64,000 bases of DNA from Cordia subcordata (Eukaryota; Streptophyta; Magnoliopsida; Boraginales; Cordiaceae): NCBI GenBank assembly GCA_028554755.1, contig JAPTOF010000007.1, positions 11,827,001-11,891,000 on the forward strand, given 5' to 3'. Made by a program: the position numbers and the translations under genes. Below, piece by piece: positions 56,019 to 64,000 of this stretch. Position 1 is the stretch's first letter; each line of letters begins with the position of its first letter. The notes below the pieces were generated by a model, which made no database searches, had not been told where the DNA came from, and was given only the letters and a program-made list of their open reading frames with translations.

Positions 56019-57290
56019 ATGATTAAGGTAATAGACCTATATTTTGAGGGCATTGTTGAGGAGATAATGATCGAGAATAATGAATTGAGAAAGCTTAAGG
56101 ACATCTTAGCTAGCTTTGATCAAGAAACCTTAGTACGAGGAGTTATGGACTCTATTTTTAGAGGTGATGAATCAAGGTTTGATAAGTCCTTCGAGGTTAA
56201 TTCTCTCGATCTTGATGTGAAAGGCATGTAAAGTTATGATTGCATAGATGGGACTGATCATGAAAGTAGAGATGAAAATAGAGGTTTTAAAGTACATGTG
56301 ATGGAATCTTGTATTTAGGAGTGTGATTGTGAGGAGATATCCACTAGCAATGAATTTATGAAGAATTTGATGAGATATTAGCTAATATAGATTTGGAGAC
56401 ACCTATTGAGGAGAGCGTTATGCCTATTTTCAGTTCTAGGCCTAATGAGTCCATTAGAGTTGTAGATTCTGGTGTCGAGGTTAATGATCAATCTATGAAG
56501 ACTTTTAAAGAAGAAATCAAAGAACTAGAGATCATGATATATGGGTCCTTAGGAATCTTTGATGAACCATTATTGGAACATTCTTTTAAACTCTCTACTA
56601 GGGAACTACTTGATGAGGTGAACCGTTTCTTGGAAGAACATGAGCCATCCCTTAGTGAGAGTGAGCGTATGAACTATACTTTCAATTCTTCCTCATCTGG
56701 GTCCATTCTTTCTTGCTCTTTCATTGACTCCATCTCATCCAATTCCATTCCATTAGATATATCTCTCCTCTTTTAATCTATTGAGTCTCCTCTTAGTGAG
56801 CACACCTTTACACTATCCTACCTTGAGCCCATTCATGTAGGGTTTGTTCACACACCTTATACTCTTTATGCTTTGGATGCTTCATCAACCTATAGGCACT
56901 GTGTATGGATAGCCCTTGATCATCACAATAAGGCGATAAGATGGTTTAGTGATGGAGATCAAGCTTGAAATTGGATTGGAGGAGAACAAGGGACCTAAAG
57001 CCTTAGATTTTGTTATGACCCATGACATCTTGGAGTATTCTTTTAGATTTGATGTGTCGGGTTTTCCATTTGTCTCTTTATCATGTGTGCTTGAATAGGA
57101 TTGTGATGTATTTGATTTGAGTAAATACATACACCATAATCCTTTTTCTTCTGAGATGTGCTTTAACAGGTTTGTATGCCGATCCGTGCTCAAAGATCAC
57201 ATGTATTATTGACCTTAACATTATCAGCCAGTTAAAGGCATTTAATCCAGTGCTGCTAGAAGGTACCCTAGATGTTTATGGGTTGAATTG
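56019..57290 (+). pseudogene. E4 acidic segment in place of RT-RNase H-integrase
   Basis: Starts MIKVIDLYFEGIVEEIM, homologous to the protease-RT linker of E1 and E2 (DSCVENLVE). Then KLKDILASFDQETLVRGVMD and FDKSFEVNSLDLD. After a stop the theme returns as DEILANIDLETPIEESVMP, which looks like a duplicated linker. A 127-codon frame (56393) continues with acidic and Ser-rich text (NSSSSGSILSCSFIDSISS) and leads to SPLSEHTFTLSYLEPIHVGF. No catalytic motif is seen. At 57291 it meets the normal Athila 3' end (TTAACGTTACTAAGAGGC). Confidence 0.6.
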
Positions 57291-58663
57291 GAGACCGCCT
57301 AACTGACGCGTTGTGGTTAACGTTACTAAGAGGCAACCTAGGTTAAATTTTGCTAATTTTCATTCCTCATTTCGTTTTCCTTTCATTTGGTTTTCTTTTT
57401 TACCCTTACAAGTGTTGATTCCCAATCTCGTTTCCCATGAGGTACACCTTGTTTATTATATGCACATGCCAGTGCAAGCTTGCATGGCAATGCTACTAAT
57501 ACATTTTATGTTGTGAGAATTTATGACTTGTTGAGAAACAGGGTTAGTAGTTGAATCTTTGACCATTGGCATTGAAGAGCTTCAAAAGTACGCAAGGTTT
57601 TACTTATCCTTTCTCTACTAGTTCCCCACTTATCTACCATATACCTACCACCTTTACATGCTTTGTGTTGATTATTTGCTTGACGACAAGAAAAGTTTAG
57701 GTTTAAGGGTGTGGGAGTTTGGTTTTTTTAATTTATGTGTTTGTTAGATTGAATTGCATTAATTTCGTATAAAATAGTGAAAATATTTTTTATTTTTGTG
57801 GATTTAGAGCCGTTTATCCTGTGGTTGATTAGAGTGTTGGCTATTGTGATTGACTCGATTGATTAGTAAATAAAATTTTCATTGTGAAAGTGAATGGAGT
57901 GGAGAGAGATTTAAGTCTTAGAGGGGATACCCTTGAAAGTTGTGGGGATAAGTGCCTTTAAGAATGCATCTTGTAGCTACTCTATGGCTTGGTTGGAAAG
58001 AATGGTTAAAAAGGGGTGTTGATATAAGTGCCCCTTCCTTGGTTGGTTCTTTTTTATATGCCCTAGCCTTTCTTTTTCTTTTCCTTTTGTTCATGCTATG
58101 TATTGAAAAAAATTGCACAAAAATGCAAAAAAAAAAAGCAAAAATTTTCAAAAAAAATGGAAAAGGAAAAAAGGGACAAAAAAAGACGAAAAAGATTTAA
58201 AAATAAAAAAAATGAAAAAGAGAAAAGGCCAAAGGCACCAAAAAGTTCATCGAATAAGATGCTAAAGTGACACAATGTCAACTTGGCACAAGTTTCTCTT
58301 CTCGTTCTTCCATTGTAATGTGAATAAGGCTCCTACGTAATTTTGTGAGTCATTATATTTGTATATTCCTTCTCCCCTTGTCATTCAGGTTTTGTGTATG
58401 TTAAGGAGGCCATGTTAGTTAATAGGGCATGAAATATCAACGTCCCACGTGCATGTATTAAATTTCTAGGCTTGTGGTGGCTTAGCTACAAAGGAACTTC
58501 CCCACGAGGTGCGAGGCCTCTTATGAGTAAGGGGAGATCAAAAAAGGGTTAAGGATTCCTCTATAATACGAATGACTCTTTCATGCCCCTTAGGTTTGTG
58601 AAGATAGCGAGTCAGTCCTTTAGGCAACCATTTTTTGCAATCTTGAGATAGACTTAGGTTTGG
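57291..58663 (+). other. 3' untranslated region of E4
   Basis: Starts with GGTTAACGTTACTAAGAGGC (57315-57334). Internal hairpin and polypurine-like unit at 57675-57720 (TTGCTTGACGACAAGAAAAG then TTTAGGTTTAAGGGTGTGGG). An A-rich low-complexity run lies at 58105-58220. No supported gene. Confidence 0.8.
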
Positions 58664-58702
58664 ACTTGCTTTTGGACAAGTAAGGAGAAGGTTTAGGGGT
58701 AC
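58664..58702 (+). promoter_or_regulatory. hairpin and polypurine tract of E4
   Basis: ACTTGCTTTTGGACAAGTAA (58664-58683), a hairpin with one or two mismatches, then GGAGAAGGTTTAGGGGTAC directly before the 3' LTR (58703). Confidence 0.82.
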
Positions 58703-60473
58703 TGATATGTCTTAATTTTGTGTGTGCTTGCATTTTATTTTGCTTATGTTTTAGAGGTGTTATGTGCATATGTAGTGGCGTTAGCATAATAACTAAGATA
58801 GAGTTATGCTTAAGTGAAGATAATTGTACATAGTTGAGTTTAATAGATAAGTGCTACACTAATTGCTTGTTTTAATGATTTAGGTGAGACTTGGGTTAAA
58901 AATGAAGCTTGCACGATGATGGGTGATGAGGATAGAAGGTGTACAGGTCATAGAGAAGAGGCCAAACGAAAAGAAGATGAAGATTGAGGCAAGTAGGAGC
59001 TACCGGTCGACCCCTAAAGGCTACAAATCCAGAGATAAACGTTGTTATAAGCGAACCCCTCGCTTATAGGCTAACTGGCAAGGTCGAGCAGCAGTGACAC
59101 TGATGCTTATAAATAAGGCCTGTTTATTAGCATTTATTAATCATCAACTGACATACACTTCACACCTAATTTTTCACACACATTAAACCCTAGCTCACCT
59201 ACATCACACACACACACACTTCCCACTTGGATTTCAAGATTTACTCAAAGGATTGTAAAGCTACATCAAGGATGAAAGAGGAGTTTCTATATTTGTCTTT
59301 TAGCCTATTTTATATTATGTTAGAGTAGACTTGTATAAGGTGATTTAACTTGTAATTTGGGTTGATTATATACTTTTATGTTATGGGATTTGATGGCTTA
59401 ACATATATATATATATGTATATGTATGTATATATAAGCTTTTTCCTTCTTATTTCAATGGCTATTATTCAATAAATGTCTAGATGTTTGATAATATGCCT
59501 ACACGAGCAGCATATGTATAGATTGACATATGTTTGCTACTAAACACTTCTAATCCATTCTATAATCATGACTATGTGTTTGTGTATGGATTGTATGAAG
59601 TGGGTAATGCTTACGTTCTTGTACGTGTGTATGTTTGCATGCCTAGTAATGAATATAACCTCAGTAATGCATACATGTTGGTTCCTAATGCTTTAATTGG
59701 TGTAACCCAAGCCTAACGATGTTTGGTAGTTGAGTGTGCTTTGATGTTTACCAATGCCATAGTATAGAACATGTATGAATGCGCTAATTAATCAAATCCC
59801 ACTACAATGGCCCTAGAATGATGACACGTAATTTAAGGCTATCCTAGATCGAGGCTTCTTTGGTTTTAAATCTAGCCAATAGGTTTCTGGACAGGTTTAG
59901 TTGACCTTAGCGACACTAGGTTTTGGCTTTAAACCTAGCCAATGGTTTAGGTACTAGGATAGGTTTATTCTAGGACACCTAGGAATCTAATTAGTCAACC
60001 CTAAGGCCTTAGATCATAAGGACCACGCCGTGACTATAGGGGCGATTGACCTAGAGAGGAACCCGCATCGAGTCCTAGGGATAAATTAGGAAACTAGTTA
60101 GAGTCCTGTATAGAGCAACATATTTAACTAAGCCATCACCCCAAATCCCATATCATTTGAGTCTAAAATCATCCATAGGCAAGTGAAAGTCACCTTGACC
60201 CTTTCCATTTATTCTTTCCTTCTAGATTTGTCTTGCATTCCCATTTTCCTACAGTGTAATTTTATTTCCTTTAGTTTGAGCTCCCCTTAAATCCAAAAAC
60301 CCTAAAAATATGGTTAGGTTAGGACTTCTTTTAGGCACTTTCTAGAACACACACATAGGATCTATTCCACAATGTGCTTCCCTGAGAACTCGTCACTTGC
60401 ACTTGCGTACACTATGCTGCATTCGATCCGTGTGCTTGCGGGTCTTTAAGGCTTGTGCTCTTTGAGATGATCA
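58703..60473 (+). repeat. 3' LTR of E4
   Basis: 1,771 bp, TGATATGTCTTAA to GATGATCA, followed by CAAAT. TATAAATA at 59108-59115, TA/TG microsatellite at 59402-59436, hairpins at 59860-59879 (TTGGTT/AGCCAA) and 59923-59942 (TTGGCT/AGCCAA). Confidence 0.9.
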
Positions 60474-60478
60474 CAAAT

Positions 60479-60678
60479 AATGTAGCATATAAAGAGAAAT
60501 GGACCCTCAACCAAAATTGAGAAAGCTATAGCAAATGTATACCAGATGACACCATAAATTCAATTACAGTGAAATCGTTTCTACTATAAACCTAATTATA
60601 GCCCGAAAAACTAACCAAGGCCAAAGCCACAAAGCTAATTGCAGCTCAAGCAAGAAATATTGTAAACCTAATTATAGC
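60479..60678. other. background right of E4 with degenerate short repeats
   Basis: Continues 49199 of the left flank. A motif like CCATAAACCTAATTATAG recurs at 60552, 60584, 60627 and 60661, and again after the solo LTR at 62644 and about 62679. Spacing is irregular (about 22-43 bp). No frame is seen. This may be the 3' untranslated region of the Tat-like element whose integrase is at 63460. Confidence 0.5.
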
Positions 60679-62634
60679 TAATTGCTATCTCGCAGCACAA
60701 GCCTAAATAGCCTGCAAGTGCACGGGTCGTCTGTAGGATAGTGTATGCGAGTGTGGGGTCGAATCCACCGGAAGGCCTAATGTGAATGGTGTCCTAAGTT
60801 ATATGTGTCCTAAAAAGCTACGTGTTGGAGTCCTAACTACTACGTTTTTGGGTTTTTAGGATTGAAAGGAGCTTGGTAAAGATAAACCCAATCTAAAGGC
60901 AAGAGAATAAAAGGTGGTGTGTGTGTGTAATGAGGGAATCAAGCGATCTAAAGGGATGCTAACACGTGGATATAGGGAATAGGGTGATTACGGCTTGCAA
61001 ATGAGTGATTACTACTTCTTATTAAGGTTGCTTGATGGATTAAACTTGGTTGCTCTCATCTAGATTCTTAGTTATCATCTTAATTACACCTGAAGCCATA
61101 GAGCGAAACCATCCCTAGGTGTCGACCCTTAAAGCCACGGCATATGGTTTTTATGATAGGGCTATAAGGCTAGCTAGTTAGGATTCTAGGTGACTTAGCT
61201 CAATTTAACCTTAGTGTCTAAACTGTTGGCTAGATTTAAAGCAAGGATCTAGTCCATCTAAGGTTGACTAACCTACCCTAAAACCCATTAGCTAGATTTA
61301 AAGCTAAGGGAGAGTTGACCTAGGCTAGCCATTAGTTATGCACCATCAATCATCATCCCTTTAGCAGAAATTAACAATTACACGCAAAGCATACATATTT
61401 GAGCCATGGTATTCGAGGATATATCGGCGTATTCTACTACTAAGCACATAGACATATTTAGATTACACGAATTTAAGCAATAGAAGCTATTTATGCTATT
61501 AAGCATACAAACATACATATAGGCATGTATATAGGCATACCGACTTCATGTAATCATCACACAAACACATAAACATGCTAGCATAATGATTTAGAAATGG
61601 TTAATAGCAAAACATATTTCAATATATATATGCAACTTCGTTGAGGTATTCCAGCAAACACATAGACATACATGTAAAATAGCCTTTGAAACCCTAAGCA
61701 CAAAGAATATATATATATATATATCCATTAAGTACCTATTACAAAAGAGTAGTAATCAATCCATAAATACAAGATTAATCACCCTACACAGCTCTAATCA
61801 AACATAATTAGACTTATGATAAAAGAGAGATACCCTTCTATCTATAGCCAAGCTTTACAATCCATGAGCTATGCCCAAGTCCTAGTGTTTAATCTTCTCA
61901 TATCCTTGATTCCAAGTGTTAAAAGTGTTTAGAAGTGGGTGCGTGAGGTGGTTTAGATGGATTTTGGGTTTAGGGAAATAGGTATGTGAATTGGTTAGTG
62001 TTCTCCCTAAAAAATGAGTGAAAAGTGGTTTAAATAAAGCTGCCAACGCGCAGGGTCGGGGGCCTAGCTGGTCAACTAGCTTTGGGCCTAAGTCAATAGG
62101 TTGACTGGCCTAGACAGGAGGTCGACCGGTCTTGACAATGGAATGTTCATATCTTGCTCGTTTTGGCACCGATTCATGTACCTTTTTTTATATGGCTTCA
62201 TAACACTTTCAGGGATATCTCAAGCCATCTTTTGCACCCTAAAACATGCCCAAAATTTTTCCATGTCCTTTTTTGGTTGCAAGCTCCGAATTTAGCTCCC
62301 GTTGTGCTCAGTTTCACCTCGGTCGCTCCTTCCTTCACCTGGCCACATCCAAATGCACTTTTCTTCATTCCTTTAAGTTTAAAACACCCTTGGCTTTGTT
62401 TCACACCCTAAGAACCCTCAATCAAGCTCCAATTATCTTCCTGAATCTTGCCTAAAACAAGCAATAAATGCGGATTAATGTAGCATTTGAGTTCTAAGTT
62501 CAACTACGAACATATAAACCCTAATATGCACAAGTATGACCTAAATGCTATACTAATACACCAAATAAAGCTTAAAACACCTCAAAACAAGTATATACAT
62601 ACAATGTACAAGTATACACAAAACTACCACATCA
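60679..62634 (-). repeat. solo family A LTR, duplication ATAGC
   Basis: 1,956 bp in minus orientation, TAATTGCTATCTCG to CTACCACATCA, flanked by ATAGC (60674-60678 and 62635-62639). Hairpin-like TTTAAA cores at about 61230 and 61295; TA run at 61707-61724; GGTCGACCGG in U3 (62119-62128). Confidence 0.9.
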
Positions 62635-62639
62635 ATAGC

Positions 62640-63459
62640 AAAACCATAAACTTAATTATAGTGAAAGAGAAAAGTCTAGGCCATAAAGTGAATTATTGTA
62701 GTTTGAGAGTTTAAGCTAACATTATGCTGACAACGATTAGACCAAGACTAAGCTACAACTATGGAGCCAAAAAGATAGATATAGATTAAGGCATAGTGGT
62801 TTTTGGACCCTTTTTCTTGTGGCTTCAATTGGCTTTTATATTTGATTGCTCCCCTAAAATTTCTCAACAATTGTGATTTCAGTGTTCTCTTTGGTTGTTG
62901 AAGCTTAGCCTTTGCTACTTCTATTTTGGTGCCGCATGTTTGTTTGACTGGGTCTTTTTTATTTGAATTGTGCATGTCATGTGTTAGTTTTATTAACTCT
63001 GGTCAAGGTTCTAGCACTGTGCTTGATCGAGCCATGGTATCAGCCTCAAATCCTCTTTCTCCTTGATTTCTCTTTCAGCTAGGAGGCTGATATAGTGTAG
63101 AATTTAGGGTGAAAACAATGCCCCTCATAAGTTGTTCAAATGACGTCATGGAGTTTGGACTACTTATGATCGTGTCGTGTGACCCGTGCCTCTGAAGCAT
63201 TGATCTTTTGAGTACCATATCCCACGTGATTTGCCTGGTACTAAGTTTTCCCACATAAACTACATGTCACAAGCTGTCAACCACAATCTCTGATTTTGCT
63301 AACCCGAAGCCCCTACAAGTCCTACTAAGTTTATCACTGATCTAGGTTCTTTAGGTTAAAGAATATAACATCCCTGTAGTTTGTTGTGTTCATCTGATAT
63401 TGATAAACAACTCACAATGACTTAACTCTTTGTCCAATGGGATTATTGCATTATGCATA
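62640..63459. other. background between the solo LTR and the integrase remnant
   Basis: Two more copies of the degenerate CCATAAAC(T/G)TAATTATAG motif at the left, then text with many stops in all frames. A 75-codon minus frame (62748-62975) is Lys/Gln-rich without a recognised domain. Most likely decayed 3' sequence of a Tat-like element; I see no gene. Confidence 0.45.
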
Positions 63460-64000
63460 TTAGTAAGCAAATATGGTAAAGTTGCAATGCTTACGTTTTT
63501 TGCATAAGGTTTTTGATAATTTTTTGTGCCATTGCCTAGGATTCCCATTTATCATCTTTTGAATGATTGAGATAATTGCCTTGTTGGAAGCCTTGGCCTG
63601 GCTGTTGCCTTGAGCTAAATAAGGAGTCGAATTGCTGATGGTGAAACTCATTTTGGTAGCAAAATCGACTACCCTTTCACTTGTCAAAATCATTCCTTGA
63701 TCTACGGCTAATTTCTCAGGTATTCCACACCTGTGAATTAATCGCTTTTCAAGGAATTCTATAGCATCATCCTGGTTGACTTTCTTCAATGGTACTACCT
63801 CTACCTACTTAGTGAAATGGTTTGTAGCGAAGATGATAAATGCTAAACCTTATAAGAAGTCGGTCAAATCTTTTTGATAAAGTCTATTGCCTATCCCTAA
63901 AATGGTTAGGGCTTTATTACTAGGTAAAACTCTACGACAGGTACTCTTTGAACTGGGCCACGTTTTTGACACTGCTAGAAACCTTTGGTGTACTTGATGG
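63460..64000 (-). pseudogene. Tat-type Ty3/gypsy integrase core, broken
   Basis: In the minus sense: FIIFATNHFTK, stop, VEVVPLKKVNQDD, then an open run from 63789: IEFLEKRLIHRCGIPEKLAV, VDQGMILTSERVVDFA (second catalytic Asp), ISNSTPYLAQGNSQAKASNK, RQWHKKLSKTLC. Tat-type integrases have GQVEAANK here; the catalytic Glu is Lys, so this copy could not catalyse even if expressed. The N-terminal part is beyond the right edge. Confidence 0.82.

Larger units (their letters stand above)
49205..60473 (+). mobile_element. E4: gag-protease element without RT or integrase, duplication CAAAT
   Basis: LTRs at 49205-53235 (with an inserted solo LTR) and 58703-60473 are flanked by CAAAT (49200-49204 and 60474-60478), so this is one complete insertion. 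Order: PBS, gag, protease, acidic linker, an unrecognised segment, 3' untranslated region with both hairpin/polypurine units. RT, RNase H and integrase are absent, and the internal length is about 5.5 kb. It shares PBS and 3' signals with E1, so its movement would need outside enzymes. Confidence 0.9.

Noticed and set aside
58105..58220. A-rich tract as a poly(A) tail of a processed gene
   Set aside because: The same A-rich run is in the 3' regions of E1 (20570-20640) and E3 (inverted, 39080-39180), so it is part of the element.

Overview
The window is plant nuclear DNA made almost entirely of nested, decayed LTR retrotransposons. I see no host gene, tRNA, rRNA or CRISPR. The plant assignment rests on Athila-type Ty3/gypsy polyproteins, a primer-binding site (PBS) matching plant tRNA-Asp, a SIRE/Maximus-like Ty1/copia element and a Tat-type integrase. 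The species cannot be named from this sequence.

Names used below. Family A is Athila-like: LTRs of about 1.6-2.0 kb, starting TGATGTGT-like and ending GATCA-like. Family B is one other LTR (4303-6060). Family C is a pair of 1.9-kb LTRs (7657-11421 and 29012-30904). E0 to E4 are family A elements.

Layout. (1) 1-2078: leader, PBS and 5' LTR of E0, minus strand, running off the left edge and inserted in a copia pol fragment (2079-2690). (2) 2691-7389: a family A LTR, a copia LTR remnant split by a solo family B LTR (target duplication CTACA), six 69-bp tandem repeats, and a decayed gypsy integrase tail. (3) 7390-36789: E2, a broken plus-strand Athila-like element. It is interrupted by solo LTRs at 7657-11421 (itself holding one at 7809-9693), 26453-28446, 29012-30904 and 31438-33277, and by the complete element E1 (11805-23033, duplication TGAGG). 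(4) 36790-44083: E3, minus strand, non-autonomous, with a zinc-knuckle plus coiled-coil reading frame in place of gag-pol. (5) 44085-48925: a truncated copia element that has lost its integrase. (6) 49205-60473: E4, bounded by LTRs with duplication CAAAT. It keeps gag and protease but has a different segment where RT, RNase H and integrase should be. Its 5' LTR holds a solo LTR (50693-52865), which holds a 348-bp unclassified insert. (7) 60479-64000: an older Tat-like background with one more solo LTR (60679-62634, duplication ATAGC), ending in a minus-strand Tat integrase core.

How the parts relate. E1 and E2 carry the Athila-like order gag, protease, RT, RNase H, integrase, all broken by stops and frameshifts. 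E3 and E4 share the LTR type, PBS and 3' end signals but lack pol, so they could only have moved using enzymes from relatives such as E1 or E2. Two RNA-level structures recur: a 20-nt hairpin repeated in the transcribed part of the LTRs, and a hairpin next to each of two polypurine-like tracts near the 3' end. All reading frames here are degenerate and none is expected to make an intact protein.
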